From Metabacillus niabensis (lineage in GTDB: Bacteria; Bacillota; Bacilli; Bacillales; Bacillaceae), in contig NZ_JAIVLH010000008.1 of assembly GCF_020524345.1 (NCBI RefSeq), positions 62,001-126,000 of the forward strand: a DNA stretch of 64,000 bases. Reading direction: 5' to 3'. Below are positions 36,100 through 46,057 of this stretch, one piece after another. The translations under genes were made by a program, and so were the position numbers. The notes beneath the pieces were generated by a model. The model had not been told where the DNA came from, did not search any database, and was given only the letters and a program-made list of their open reading frames with translations. Position 1 is the first letter of the stretch. Each line of letters opens with the position of its first letter.

Positions 36100-36915
36100 T
36101 TATTCAGGAATATATTCTCCACCAGTCCATTTTTTCGATAGTTCAGCTAACGTTCCATCTTCCTTAAGTTGTTTAAGAACCGGATCAACTAGTGCTTTTA
36201 ATTCCTCACCTTGCTTCTCATCTTTAAATACAATGCCCATGTCATCTTGAACTAGGGGCTGACCTACAACTTCTACATCAAGATCATATTTTTCTAAGAC
36301 TGTATGAATCATAATTGGATCATTTACATAGGCATCAATACGTCCATTTTGTACATCCTGCAAAATCTCTGAAGGAGTGCCACTTTCGCTATACTTCAAA
36401 ATAATATCATTTTCAGCTTTCTTATTATGTTCTTCTAGCAAAAGAGTATAAGAATCTCCAGCTAACGCTCCGACCTTTTTCCCCTCTAAATCTTCTATTG
36501 TATTAATATCTGTTCGACCTGATTTTACGACAATCACTGTTTCTGCTGCAAAATATGATTCATCCGTAAATAAATATTTCTCTTCACGTTCTGGTGTTTT
36601 GGCGACTTGGTCTGCAACTGCTTGGATTTTATTTGATTCTAATGAAAGAAACATACTATCCCAAGGTGTTGCAACAAATTCAAACGAATAACCATCTAAC
36701 TTTTTATCAATTTCTTTCACAACGTCAATATCATATCCTGTCAGTTCATTGTTCTCATCAGCAAAAGCAAAAGGTGGATAATCATTCTGTGTTCCAACTA
36801 GAATAATGTGATCGCCTGTTTCATTTGCTGTTTCTTTTGAAGAACACCCATTTAATATTCCGGCTAAGCCTACTAGTGCAATCATTGATAAAAGTATACG
36901 AGTTCTCTTCTTCAT
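36100..36915 (-). CDS. Amino acid ABC importer, substrate-binding lipoprotein
   Basis: A 271-residue secreted lipoprotein. The signal peptide ends in the lipobox LNGC (Cys near residue 24), followed by a short linker and a SBP_bac_3 domain. It shows GTQNDYPPFAFADENNELTGYDIDVVKEI and the C-terminal LKEDGTLAELSKKWTG. The S-box leader says it takes up a compound in methionine supply. Candidates are methionine, S-methylmethionine or cystine; mmuM in the same unit favours S-methylmethionine. Confidence 0.92.
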   Translation of the reverse strand: MKKRTRILLSMIALVGLAGILNGCSSKETANETGDHIILVGTQNDYPPFAFADENNELTGYDIDVVKEIDKKLDGYSFEFVATPWDSMFLSLESNKIQAVADQVAKTPEREEKYLFTDESYFAAETVIVVKSGRTDINTIEDLEGKKVGALAGDSYTLLLEEHNKKAENDIILKYSESGTPSEILQDVQNGRIDAYVNDPIMIHTVLEKYDLDVEVVGQPLVQDDMGIVFKDEKQGEELKALVDPVLKQLKEDGTLAELSKKWTGGEYIPE

Positions 36916-36946
36916 TTTTCTGACTCCCCTTTTTAATAGATTAGAT

Positions 36947-36983
36947 GAAAAAAAAATCCTCTTTCAATCAGAAAGAGGATTTT
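36947..36983 (-). terminator. Terminator of the SAM riboswitch
   Basis: AAAATCCTCTTTC and GAAAGAGGATTTT are exact complements with a 5-base loop, followed by nearly ten T on the minus strand. It lies between the aptamer and the binding-protein gene and should form when SAM is bound. Confidence 0.9.
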
Positions 36984-36992
36984 TATCTAAAC

Positions 36993-37092
36993 CTTATCTC
37001 TCAGAACGAAACACTCTGCAGGAATTAGCACCTTTCATAAAATGATGGTTGCTGGACGTCATAGGGCCTGTCCCTCAGTCTCTCGTGATAAG
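36993..37092 (-). promoter_or_regulatory. SAM-I (S-box) riboswitch
   Basis: On the minus strand the leader reads CTTATCACGAGAG, ACTGAGGGACAGGCCC, TATGACGTCCAGCAACC, then AGGTGCTAATTCCTGCAG and CTGAGAGATAAG. P1 pairs CTTATC with GATAAG. All conserved S-box blocks are present. It shuts off transcription of the ABC importer and mmuM when SAM is plentiful. Confidence 0.96.
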
Positions 37093-37116
37093 TAATTAAA
37101 TTTTTAGTATATTATG

Positions 37117-37145
37117 ATATTATTTAATATTATAATGCTTGTCAA
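37117..37145 (-). promoter_or_regulatory. Sigma-A promoter of the S-box operon
   Basis: TTGACA (complement of 37140-37145) and TAATAT (complement of 37117-37122) with 17 bases between them lie directly upstream of the aptamer. Confidence 0.72.
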
Positions 37146-37244
37146 CAAATTTTCTATTAATTCTTATATTCTTAACTTAAAAATAATCCCTTTCTACAGG
37201 TAAAAAGTAGGGGAAAAATAAAGACAGATTGGAGATTACACATC

Positions 37245-38384
37245 TTGGAAAATGAACTCATTGACGTTGCAATTATTGGTGCTGGCACAATGGGAATGGC
37301 TGCTGGTGCCTTCTTAGCTCAGCAGGAAGTAAAGACTGTTTTAATTGATGCCTTTGATCCTCCTCATAATCGTGGAAGTCACCACGGAGATACCCGCATG
37401 ATTCGGCATGCATATGGTGAAGGTAGACAGTATGTAAGTTTAGTAAAACGCGCTCAGCAATTATGGGAAGACTTAGAAGAACAAACAAATTATAAGATTT
37501 TTGAGAAAACAGGAGTTATAGGACTCGGACCAAAGGATTCCACCTTTCTTCAGGAAACAATCGCAGCTGCAACCAAATATGAACTGCCATTAGAGGTACT
37601 GAATAGCCGTGAGGTGAAAGAAAGATGGCCAGGATTTTCCGTACCAGACCACTTTATCGGATGCTTTGAAGCAGAATCAGGGTTACTCTTTAGTGAGAAT
37701 GCCATCAAAGCCTATAAAGACATTGCGATTAAAAATGGTGCACAGCTAGTGACAAATACTCCTGTTCAGCAAATTGAATCAGCTGGCACATCCGGTATCA
37801 AAATCACAACGAAAAACGAAGTGTTTTGGGCCAAAAAAGTCATTGTAACAGTTGGTGCTTGGGCTTCCAACCTGTTACCAGATCTAAAACTTCCCATTCA
37901 GCCAACCCGTAAAGCTTTTGGCTGGTTTGAAACACCAACTACTCTATATGATGCTGCTAACTTCCCATCTTTTTATATAGAGGATAAAGAAAATATGTGT
38001 TATGGATTTCCAAACGTAAATGGGACAGGCCTTAAAATTGGAAGATCGGATGGTGGACAAGGAATTGATCCGAACAATCACACTCAAAATTTTGGACAAT
38101 ATGAATCAGATGAAGAAGATCTTCGTTTTTTCCTTAAAACCTATATGCCTGAAGCAAACGGACCGTTAAAACAAGGAAAAACATGCTTATATACGATATC
38201 AAGTGACAATGACTTTATCATTGATCATCACCCTGAAAATGAAAATATCATTATTGCCTGCGGCTTTTCAGGACATGGATTTAAATTTTCAAGTGTGATG
38301 GGAGAAGTCTTGAGCGAATTGGCTGTAAACGGGCAAAGTAAGTTTGATCTTTCTATCTTTTCCTTAAAAAGATTTGGTTTGTAA
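37245..38384 (+). CDS. solA: Monomeric sarcosine oxidase / N-methyl-amino acid oxidase
   Basis: A 379-residue flavoenzyme of the DAO superfamily. FAD-binding DVAIIGAGTMGMAAGAFLAQ is followed by the monomeric sarcosine oxidase hallmark GSHHGDTRMIRHAYGEG. The covalent-flavin Cys lies in GKTCLYTISSDNDFIIDHHP, and ACGFSGHGFKFSSVMGEVL follows. It oxidises sarcosine or another N-methyl amino acid, releasing formaldehyde and peroxide. The start is TTG 37245, chosen because GGAG lies 10 bases upstream. It is monocistronic; the exact substrate is uncertain. Confidence 0.9.
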   Translation: MENELIDVAIIGAGTMGMAAGAFLAQQEVKTVLIDAFDPPHNRGSHHGDTRMIRHAYGEGRQYVSLVKRAQQLWEDLEEQTNYKIFEKTGVIGLGPKDSTFLQETIAAATKYELPLEVLNSREVKERWPGFSVPDHFIGCFEAESGLLFSENAIKAYKDIAIKNGAQLVTNTPVQQIESAGTSGIKITTKNEVFWAKKVIVTVGAWASNLLPDLKLPIQPTRKAFGWFETPTTLYDAANFPSFYIEDKENMCYGFPNVNGTGLKIGRSDGGQGIDPNNHTQNFGQYESDEEDLRFFLKTYMPEANGPLKQGKTCLYTISSDNDFIIDHHPENENIIIACGFSGHGFKFSSVMGEVLSELAVNGQSKFDLSIFSLKRFGL

Positions 38385-38406
38385 TAAAGTTATTTACCAT
38401 TTAAAA

Positions 38407-38451
38407 AGCCAAAGATAACGAGGTTGTTTACATCATTCGATATCTTTGGCT
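38407..38451. terminator. Terminator shared by solA and potD
   Basis: AGCCAAAGATA and TATCTTTGGCT are exact complements, extended by CGA/TCG, with a 15-base loop. The flanking A-rich and T-rich sequence suits either strand. Confidence 0.68.
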
Positions 38452-38474
38452 CACAATTTTATTCGTATTTTTAA

Positions 38475-39548
38475 TTATTTTTTATACATTTTAAACTCTA
38501 AGAAAAGTTCGTTATAATAGGCAAGCATTCTTTTCCCGAGGTTTTCATACACTTCCAGTTTATCAGTTAATTGTGGATCCGGGTAAAATCGTTTATCACC
38601 TGATATCTCTTCCGGTAATAGGTCAAAGGCTTTTGCATTAGGTGTTGAATACCCAACATATTCTGCATTTTGAGCTGCATTCTCAGGATCTAACATGAAA
38701 TTCATAAATAAATGAGCGCCTTCTATATTTTGGGCAGTCTTTGGTATGACCATATTATCAAACCAAAGATTCGACCCTTCTTTAGGTACGACATAATTCA
38801 GATTTTCATTTTCACCCATCATTTCAGCTGCATCACCTGACCAAACAATCCCAATTGCTGCCTCCTCATTTGCGATAAGCATTTTAATTTCATCTCCGAC
38901 AATTGCTTTTATATTAGGAGTAAGGCTTTGCAATTTTTGTTTTGCTTCCTGAAGATGTTCTTTATTTTTATCATTTAGGGAATAGTTCAGGCTATTTAAA
39001 CTCATCCCCATGATTTCCCTTGCACCATCAACTAAAAGGATTTTGTTACGCAGGCTCTCATCCCATAAATTGTTCCAACTTGTTATTTCTTTCCCTTCTA
39101 ACATAGAAGAGTTATAAATTATCCCTACTGTTCCCCAAAAATACGGAATAGAATATTCATTATTTTGATCAAAGTCCAAATTCATAAAACGTGGATCGAT
39201 ATACGATAAATTTGGAAGTTTTGAATGGTCAATTGGAATGAGCAAGTTTTCCTCTTTCATTTTTTCGATGGCATATTCTGACGGTATGGCAAGGTCAAAG
39301 GTCGTTCCACCTTGAGAGATTTTCGTCATCATCGCCTCATTTGAATCAAATGTTTGATAAATGACTTTTAACCCTGTTTCCTGTTCAAACTTGTCAATAA
39401 GTTCAGGATCAATATAGTCTCCCCAGTTATAGATTGTAAGAGTATTCTCTCCTGAGTACCCTTCAGATGTATTTAGATAATTGGTCCAATACAAGAGGAT
39501 AAAGGAAACAACAAAAACCAGAGCAAACATACGAACGAGCTGTTTCAT
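38475..39548 (-). CDS. potD: Spermidine/putrescine ABC importer, binding protein
   Basis: A 357-residue extracytoplasmic protein. An uncleaved or signal-anchor N terminus (residues 5-23) is followed by a SBP_bac_8 domain. It shows LTIYNWGDYIDPELIDKFEQETGLKV and IPYFWGTVGIIYNSSML, typical of PotD. There is no lipobox Cys, which differs from many Gram-positive binding proteins; membrane anchoring through the N-terminal helix is likely. It is the last gene of potABCD and overlaps potC by four bases. Confidence 0.92.
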   Translation of the reverse strand: MKQLVRMFALVFVVSFILLYWTNYLNTSEGYSGENTLTIYNWGDYIDPELIDKFEQETGLKVIYQTFDSNEAMMTKISQGGTTFDLAIPSEYAIEKMKEENLLIPIDHSKLPNLSYIDPRFMNLDFDQNNEYSIPYFWGTVGIIYNSSMLEGKEITSWNNLWDESLRNKILLVDGAREIMGMSLNSLNYSLNDKNKEHLQEAKQKLQSLTPNIKAIVGDEIKMLIANEEAAIGIVWSGDAAEMMGENENLNYVVPKEGSNLWFDNMVIPKTAQNIEGAHLFMNFMLDPENAAQNAEYVGYSTPNAKAFDLLPEEISGDKRFYPDPQLTDKLEVYENLGKRMLAYYNELFLEFKMYKK

Positions 39549-40348
39549 TTCCCTCCCCCTATTCCATTGGTTTTAAGAGTACGTTGATTAATATAGTAAT
39601 AGCCAATGACTAGAATGATTGTAAATAAAAAGATTAACGTCGTTAAGGCATTGATTGTTAAAGATATTCCTTGACGTGCCAGCGAATAAATTTCAACTGA
39701 TAATGTTGAAAAACCATTTCCTGTCACGAAAAATGTAACGGCAAAGTCATCTAGTGAAAACGTCAGAGCCATAAAGAAACCTGCCAATATTCCAGGTGAA
39801 ATATATGGAAGGATAACCTTTGTTAACACATTCCAGTTACTCGCTCCAAGATCAAGAGCGGCATCCACTAAAGATGAACTCATTTCTTCGATCTTAGGTA
39901 ATACCATTAAAACAACAATCGGCACACAAAAAGCAATATGTGACAAAAGAACAGAAGTAAAACCCAGTTTAATACCAACAATTGTAAATAATATTAAAAA
40001 GGATGCCCCAATAATGACGTCAGGACTAACTAACAGAACATTATTTAATGTTAAAAATGTATTTTTTAGTCGATTCTTTCTTACATATGCGATACCCAGT
40101 GCCCCAAATACTCCGATAATCGTTGAAATGGCTGCTGATAGCAGAGCGATGAGTAGTGTATTTAAAACAATAATGAATAAACGTGTATCAGCAAAAACCT
40201 CTTTATACCAATCAAGAGTAAAGCCTTCAAACTGGTGCATCGTTCCACCGCTATTAAAGGAATAATACATCAAATAAAAAATCGGAGAGTATAAAATGAT
40301 AAAAACGATGATCAAATAAAGATTTGCTACTTTTCCATTTCGTTGCAT
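39545..40348 (-). CDS. potC: Spermidine/putrescine ABC importer, permease
   Basis: A 267-residue membrane protein with six TM segments. The EAA loop is EEMSSSLVDAALDLGASNWNVLTKVILPYISPGIL. FSLDDFAVTFFVTG near the fifth segment is characteristic of PotC. It lies one base behind potB and overlaps potD. With PotB it forms the channel of the polyamine importer. Confidence 0.93.
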   Translation of the reverse strand: MQRNGKVANLYLIIVFIILYSPIFYLMYYSFNSGGTMHQFEGFTLDWYKEVFADTRLFIIVLNTLLIALLSAAISTIIGVFGALGIAYVRKNRLKNTFLTLNNVLLVSPDVIIGASFLILFTIVGIKLGFTSVLLSHIAFCVPIVVLMVLPKIEEMSSSLVDAALDLGASNWNVLTKVILPYISPGILAGFFMALTFSLDDFAVTFFVTGNGFSTLSVEIYSLARQGISLTINALTTLIFLFTIILVIGYYYINQRTLKTNGIGGGK

Positions 40349-40349
40349 C

Positions 40350-41153
40350 TTATAACATCCCTCTCTTCCGATTTCCAGTTAACATCATAATAATAGCCAT
40401 CGCAATAATTAAGAATACAGCAATTGTTGCTCCCATTCCCCAATCTTGAATCACAAGGAAATTTTGCTCAATTGCTGTTCCAAGCGTAATCACTCGGTTC
40501 CCGGCGATAAGTCGGGTGATCATAAATAATGATAATGCCGGAATAAAGACAGCCTGACAGCCTATTTTCACACCATTCAACGTTAAAGGAAAAATAACAC
40601 GACGAAATACAGTCAAAGGAGTTGCCCCTAAATCACTTGCAGCAGCAATTAATGAAGGGTTGAGCTTATCAACTGCATTAAATATAGGCAAAATCATAAA
40701 CGGAATAAAAATATACACGGAAACAAAGACAAAACTAAAATCGGTAAATAAAAGCTGTTTTGCCGACATTCCAAAAAAGACAAACAAGTCATTAACCGGT
40801 CCATATGTTCCAAAAATACCTAGGAATGCATAGGTTTTTAATAACAAGTTGATCCATGTAGGTAAAATGATGAGAAGAAGCCATAATTGCTTATGTTTTG
40901 TTCTTGTCAGCAATAAAGCCGTCGGATATCCAATTAAAAGAGAAAACGCTGTGATTAAAAAGGCATACCAAAACGAACTGATCGTCATTTTAAGATAAAC
41001 AGGCGAAAAGAACTTTTGATAGTTTTCTAAACTAAATTGCCCCTCGATATTAAAAAAAGAATAATATAAAATAAGAATAATAGGAGCAATAACAAAAACA
41101 ACAATCCACAACATATACGGGATGAAATAAAGAGTACGAGTTTGTCTATTCAT
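40350..41153 (-). CDS. potB: Spermidine/putrescine ABC importer, permease
   Basis: A 267-residue protein with six TM segments. The PotB EAA loop reads [23 protein letters not shown], and [20 protein letters not shown] is a family motif. The start overlaps the end of potA by eight bases, so the operon is tightly coupled. Confidence 0.93.
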   Translation of the reverse strand: MNRQTRTLYFIPYMLWIVVFVIAPIILILYYSFFNIEGQFSLENYQKFFSPVYLKMTISSFWYAFLITAFSLLIGYPTALLLTRTKHKQLWLLLIILPTWINLLLKTYAFLGIFGTYGPVNDLFVFFGMSAKQLLFTDFSFVFVSVYIFIPFMILPIFNAVDKLNPSLIAAASDLGATPLTVFRRVIFPLTLNGVKIGCQAVFIPALSLFMITRLIAGNRVITLGTAIEQNFLVIQDWGMGATIAVFLIIAMAIIMMLTGNRKRGML

Positions 41154-42246
41154 CGCTAACCTCAGAATAGGACTCTAGTCGCTTGTCGAATTCATCCTCT
41201 GTTTCACCTAATCTCATCACATGGATCGCTTCCTTTTCAAAATAAAGACCGATCTCAGAACCAACGATTGCCTTTTCCGTTGAATGAACAAGCCACTCAT
41301 TGTCTTCTTTGTCATAGCAGCAAATTTCATAATGAACACCTCTAAAAAGCTGGGAATCCACTCTTACTTGAAGCTTCCCTTCTTCAATTGTGCTTATTTT
41401 TAAATCTTCCGGCCGAATGACAATTTCAACTCTTTCATTTGCATCAAAGCCTTGGTCCACACACTCAAATTGTTTTCCCATAAACTCCACTAAAAAGTCC
41501 TCTATCATGTTCCCTGAAACAATATTTGATTCTCCAATAAAATCTGCAACAAAACGATTAATAGGTTCATCATAAATATCAATGGGGGTTCCACTTTGTT
41601 CAATTTTTCCCTCATTAATGACAAAAATCTCATCAGACATAGCCAGTGCTTCTTCCTGGTCATGTGTGACAAATATAAAGGTAATCCCAAGACGCTGCTG
41701 TAATTCTCTTAACTCATACTGCATCTCGGTTCTTAGCTTAAGATCAAGCGCTGATAACGGTTCATCTAAAAGAATAATGTCCGGCTCATTAACAATCGCT
41801 CTAGCAATCGCAACCCGCTGTCTTTGTCCACCAGACATTTCATTAATTTCTCGTGCCTCGTAACCAGCCAGGTTCACAAATCTGAGAGCTTCTTTCACCT
41901 TTTGCTCAATAACAGCATTCTTAAGCTTTTTAATACGCAGGCCAAAGGCAACATTTTCAAACACGTTTAAATGAGGAAACAATGCGTAGTCTTGAAAAAC
42001 AGTGTTAACTTGACGCTTATTAGCCGGGACAGAGTTAATGACTTTTCCATTAAAATAAATGGTCCCTGTCGACGGTTGTGTAAATCCTGCAATTAACCGT
42101 AACACCGTCGTCTTACCGCAACCTGACGGACCTAGTAATGTATAAAACTTTCCACGCTCCAGTTCGAAGCTGATATTATTTAATACAGGGTTGTTATCAT
42201 ACTGCTTTGTTACATTTTCAAAGCGAATAACAGCATCGTTCACCAT
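41146..42246 (-). CDS. potA: Spermidine/putrescine ABC importer, ATPase
   Basis: A 366-residue ATPase. Walker A is [19 protein letters not shown], the signature is [15 protein letters not shown], Walker B is [13 protein letters not shown] and the switch is [16 protein letters not shown]-terminal TOBE domain follows, from about residue 240. It heads the operon potA-potB-potC-potD. The gap upstream contains the hairpin CATTTTTTA-GAAA-TAAAAAATG (42327-42348), a possible operator. Confidence 0.95.
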   Translation of the reverse strand: MVNDAVIRFENVTKQYDNNPVLNNISFELERGKFYTLLGPSGCGKTTVLRLIAGFTQPSTGTIYFNGKVINSVPANKRQVNTVFQDYALFPHLNVFENVAFGLRIKKLKNAVIEQKVKEALRFVNLAGYEAREINEMSGGQRQRVAIARAIVNEPDIILLDEPLSALDLKLRTEMQYELRELQQRLGITFIFVTHDQEEALAMSDEIFVINEGKIEQSGTPIDIYDEPINRFVADFIGESNIVSGNMIEDFLVEFMGKQFECVDQGFDANERVEIVIRPEDLKISTIEEGKLQVRVDSQLFRGVHYEICCYDKEDNEWLVHSTEKAIVGSEIGLYFEKEAIHVMRLGETEDEFDKRLESYSEVSDE

Positions 42247-42433
42247 ATCGTTATTCCTCCTGCAAGATGAGTATAGCCCAACTATTTCGACATTTTTCTA
42301 CTTTTTTACGAAAAGCAATTATACCTCATTTTTTAGAAATAAAAAATGATGTGTGTTACATCCAGTTACAGAAAAAGTAACCTATTTTATCTCCAGTTTA
42401 AAACCATAAAGACCCCGAGGTTTTGACGGTTTC

Positions 42434-43090
42434 TTAATACAACGAAAGGCTCAATTTTACTTCTTTAGCTACATCTGTATAAACACTAATAGTATAAATG
42501 CCCTTTTTCCCTTTAAATCTTATTACTCCATTTTTTGCTGAAGATATTGTATCTTCCCAAATTTTCTCATCTGAATGTTCAACATATATAGTATATTCCC
42601 CTTCTTCAACTGAAGCTTCAAAAGGAATAGATATATTTCCGTTAACAGTTTCATTGATTTCAAAGGTTTCAACTTCATGATCACCCTTTAATGAATCAAT
42701 AGATACATTTACGTCCCCATTGGTTGTTGTTTTGTTCATATTTATCACTACATTATCTCCAAAAAAGAAGGTAACGACCAAGGTAATAACGGTGAATAGC
42801 CCTATCATTCCTCCCAGAACGATCCCAAGAATTATAAAGACCCGTTTATTCAAACCTTTAAATGATGTATGTGTATGTATACGAGTGTTCAATTTATAAA
42901 CTAGCCTAAAAATAAGGGGGAAGGTGATTGCTGGAAACAGGATATACACCCATCCTCCAAATGAGAGAGCTTGAATACTAAATAAAAGCATTGCAAAAAA
43001 GTAAAACCCGACACCAAACCAGTAGGTAAACCTATAAAACTTACTTTCTATGTATGGCTTACCAAACATAAAATATATTATATGTTTCAA
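42434..43090 (-). CDS. Membrane protein of unknown function
   Basis: A 218-residue protein. Three hydrophobic helices cover residues 20-110: FGVGFYFFAMLLFSI, GGWVYILFPAITFPLIF and ILGIVLGGMIGLFTVITLVVTFFFG. A soluble tail of about 105 residues follows, rich in Thr, Asn and Gly. The tail reads like beta-strands (GDVNVSIDSL, GNISIPFEASVEEGEYTIYVEHS), so an extracytoplasmic beta-sandwich is likely. I do not recognise a family. It lies alone between potA and the arabinanase. Confidence 0.75.
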   Translation of the reverse strand: MKHIIYFMFGKPYIESKFYRFTYWFGVGFYFFAMLLFSIQALSFGGWVYILFPAITFPLIFRLVYKLNTRIHTHTSFKGLNKRVFIILGIVLGGMIGLFTVITLVVTFFFGDNVVINMNKTTTNGDVNVSIDSLKGDHEVETFEINETVNGNISIPFEASVEEGEYTIYVEHSDEKIWEDTISSAKNGVIRFKGKKGIYTISVYTDVAKEVKLSLSLY

Positions 43091-43228
43091 GACTAAATCT
43101 CCCTCTATTTTTGAAATTAATTCTTTGTAAAATAAAATTCATTCCCTTATGAAATAATAGCCACATATGAAGGCAATGTCTATGTCTACTTCATCTATCT
43201 AGCATAGTTACTTATATCTAGACGAAAA

Positions 43229-43260
43229 AAAACCCTTTTGTCCTTCAACAGACAAAAGGG
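43229..43260 (-). terminator. Terminator of the arabinanase gene
   Basis: CCCTTTTGTC and GACAAAAGGG are exact complements with an 8-base loop. On the minus strand a run of eight T follows, shortly after the arabinanase stop codon. Confidence 0.9.
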
Positions 43261-43277
43261 GATAATTATTTTCATGC

Positions 43278-45848
43278 TTATTCAGTTAATCCACTCGGAT
43301 TTTGGTAAAGTAACTGTACGTCTGTTGCCGGGATGGCTACTCCATCATACACACGCACTTCATCCATCAATCCTTTGAAAGGAGTATCCCAATAGTTAAC
43401 ACCTAAGCCAAATTCAGCATCAAGAGAAGTAAATACATTCGGGAAATTGTCCCCTGTGTATTTAGCCACACCATTGATATAAAATACAGCATGCCCTTCC
43501 TGGACCGTTAAAGTGAGATGTGACCACTGACCTTCAGGTATGGTGGTGTCCGTTACAGCATCATACCATTGATCACCGTTGTGTGACCAAACCATTGTAT
43601 TACCCCATCCGGTTTTTGGTACGATACTGATCCAATGATTCGATGTTTCTGCCCCAAAGAATGAGGTTGTAAATTCAGTGATTTGTTCAGGCTTTAACCA
43701 CATTGATACAGAGTAAGTATCACCTGTAATTAAGCCATCAGCTAATCTCAGTCCCGATTCCCCATCGAATTGAGCAGCTTGTCCCACTTTACCTTCAGCA
43801 AATGTAATATTTCCGCCTGTATTATTAAGTCGATTGCCCGTCACAGTTGCGTCCGCTTTTTTACCAGAGCTGTCTTTCAGACCTTCATTAAAATCATAGA
43901 AAGCCGACAAGCCACCTTCTTCCTTTGCCTTAACTGTCACGGTTACCGTTAGTGTTTCGGTCGCATCTCCTAATGTAATCGTCCCTGTTAAGTTAACCTC
44001 AGCATCTTCAGAGCCAGGAGCCGGCCGTGTTACCACTCCTTCATTAGACACTGCCTCCGAATTAGAAGATTCCCATGTAATTTGGGCTCCTCTTGTTCCT
44101 ACTGTTGGAAGTGTTACATTACTAACCACAGTTGATGGGAAAGTAGTCATTAACTCTTGTTTCATTGCCTGTACTAATTCCTCATCAGAAGATGCGTCCA
44201 CATGACTTCCCCAAATGACAATCCCTTCATCTGACATCGCGCTAAACGTCATAACCCACTTTTGAGAAGTAGGATCATATTGGCGGATAAATACACCATC
44301 ATACGTACCTTCATTATCAATCGTTAATTCCACTTTATACTTTCCATAAAGTTTCCATGTTCCTGTTATTGCACCAGAAATGGTATGATCTTCGTTCAAT
44401 TTTACCCATGATGACTCTGTTAAGTCACCAGTAATTTCCTTGCCATGGTTAATATATTTATAGTCACCCGTTACATCCGCTTCGGAAATCTTCTCAATTG
44501 TTTCTCCAGCATAGCGGTATGGGGTTGGCACCGGCCATTGATCTTTGTTCTTAAATGTTTGGTGTACACGAACTTCGTGCATTTCCCCTTGTTGTGGAAA
44601 ACGAGTATGAGTAACGATGAATTCCTTGTCTAGTTCATCGTCAATTAGATAAGAGTTATGACCTGGTGAAAGGTAGCCTGTACCAATTCCTGTTCCTTCT
44701 TCACCAAGGTCTCTTTTAAATAGAAAGTTCCCTATCATTTTATTACCGATATCTTTATGATCATCATTACCCGGGAAGTTTCCAACTCCTATATCAAATG
44801 ATTCTGGGAAAACAGCAGCATTTCCTTTTGAATCAACATATGGACCATCAGGATTCTTGGATCTAAACTGCCTCATCTGATATCCGCCATCAGAAGCTAA
44901 ACCGCCATACGTGATGTATAGATAATAATAACGTGTTTCCTTATCATATACAGCATACGTTCCTTCAGCTGATCTTCCGTAGCCAGAAGCAATTTTTGTA
45001 CCAAAATATCTGTCGATCATTCTTCCATCTTCTGTTTTTCCATCTTTTCCAGGATACTTTGGCAGCCCTGTTTTCTTATCTAATTCTAAAATAAAGGTTC
45101 CGCCTGACCAAGAACCGTAAGTCATATATAACTTATTATTTTTACCCTCAAGGATATTAGCATCTATTGCATTGGTGTAAAGCTTATTATTATATGCACC
45201 ACTTTCCGTAAACCAATCAGGATTTACTTCATCGATCACACCATCTTTAATAAGATCTGCGATATTCGTATTTTCCCAATGCTTATTTACATTACTGTTT
45301 CGATCATATGCTTCATTGTAGGTAAATCCTGAATACATAATGGTATCTACATATTGAAATGGTCCTTCAATATTCTTCGAAACCGCTATACCGATGGCAG
45401 AACGGATATAAGTAGAAGACACACTATAATAAATCATATAGGCACCCTTTGTACCATCTTCGTTTACATAATGTTTATTCCAAAACACATCCGGAGCCCA
45501 AACTGCAAAGCCGCCCCTGCTGTCGGAGTCATTTTCTCCAGCCCATTTAAATGACTCTGCCAGGTTTGCTGACAAATCTCCATATACTTTATTATTTGGA
45601 GTAGCATACCCATTCGTAAATTTATCCCAATTGATTAAGTCCGTTGACTTAGCCCCATCAATGTGTGAACCATACACATAGTAAGTCCCTGTTTTAGGGT
45701 CTTTAATGATTGATGGGTCATGAACAGACGCATTTCTAAATTCAGGTGGTTCAGAATTACTTGTTTGCTTTTCACCTAGGGCGCTGCTTGGTATTAACAA
45801 CAACAGTATTAGAAAAATAGATATGACGCTTTTAAAATAACCTTTCAT
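43278..45848 (-). CDS. Secreted endo-1,5-alpha-L-arabinanase, GH43 with Ig-like and LamG domains
   Basis: An 856-residue secreted protein with a signal peptide (residues 1-25, ending SSALG). The GH43 five-bladed propeller carries the base Asp in VHDPSIIKDP, the modulating Asp in AIDANILEG and the acid Glu in GRSAEGTYAVY. The Abn2-type calcium and C-terminal lipocalin-like domain follow, with SPGHNSYL and GEMHEVRVHQ. An Ig-like domain near 560-640 and a LamG/concanavalin domain near 645-850 are extra to B. subtilis Abn2 and probably bind polymer. It degrades pectin-side-chain arabinan. AraR-like and cre-like sites lie upstream. Confidence 0.92.
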   Translation of the reverse strand: MKGYFKSVISIFLILLLLIPSSALGEKQTSNSEPPEFRNASVHDPSIIKDPKTGTYYVYGSHIDGAKSTDLINWDKFTNGYATPNNKVYGDLSANLAESFKWAGENDSDSRGGFAVWAPDVFWNKHYVNEDGTKGAYMIYYSVSSTYIRSAIGIAVSKNIEGPFQYVDTIMYSGFTYNEAYDRNSNVNKHWENTNIADLIKDGVIDEVNPDWFTESGAYNNKLYTNAIDANILEGKNNKLYMTYGSWSGGTFILELDKKTGLPKYPGKDGKTEDGRMIDRYFGTKIASGYGRSAEGTYAVYDKETRYYYLYITYGGLASDGGYQMRQFRSKNPDGPYVDSKGNAAVFPESFDIGVGNFPGNDDHKDIGNKMIGNFLFKRDLGEEGTGIGTGYLSPGHNSYLIDDELDKEFIVTHTRFPQQGEMHEVRVHQTFKNKDQWPVPTPYRYAGETIEKISEADVTGDYKYINHGKEITGDLTESSWVKLNEDHTISGAITGTWKLYGKYKVELTIDNEGTYDGVFIRQYDPTSQKWVMTFSAMSDEGIVIWGSHVDASSDEELVQAMKQELMTTFPSTVVSNVTLPTVGTRGAQITWESSNSEAVSNEGVVTRPAPGSEDAEVNLTGTITLGDATETLTVTVTVKAKEEGGLSAFYDFNEGLKDSSGKKADATVTGNRLNNTGGNITFAEGKVGQAAQFDGESGLRLADGLITGDTYSVSMWLKPEQITEFTTSFFGAETSNHWISIVPKTGWGNTMVWSHNGDQWYDAVTDTTIPEGQWSHLTLTVQEGHAVFYINGVAKYTGDNFPNVFTSLDAEFGLGVNYWDTPFKGLMDEVRVYDGVAIPATDVQLLYQNPSGLTE

Positions 45849-45878
45849 TTTGTTCCTTCTCCTCCTTTGTTAAAATAC

Positions 45879-45893
45879 ATGAAAGCGCATCCA
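45879..45893. promoter_or_regulatory. cre site (CcpA) at the arabinanase gene
   Basis: ATGAAAGCGCATCCA matches the cre consensus WTGNAANCGNWNNCW at every fixed position. It lies about 30 bases before the start codon, so downstream of the promoter, where CcpA acts as a roadblock under good carbon supply. Confidence 0.65.
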
Positions 45894-46057
45894 TATTTTC
45901 GGACTCCTATTCCTCCCTACATTAATAAAAACAGTAAAACTATATCGGGATTAAACATTCCTAATATTTATGAATGTAAGGGGTGTTCCTATTCTTACTT
46001 AAAAATAGCGAAAAAGGGATGTCTTTAAATGTAAAAATTCAAGTGGTGAAACCTAAT

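Noticed and set aside
42327-42348. Hairpin CATTTTTTA-GAAA-TAAAAAATG upstream of potA as an operator
   Set aside because: The symmetry is perfect, but it is purely AT-rich and no regulator or second copy supports it. I mention it only with potA.
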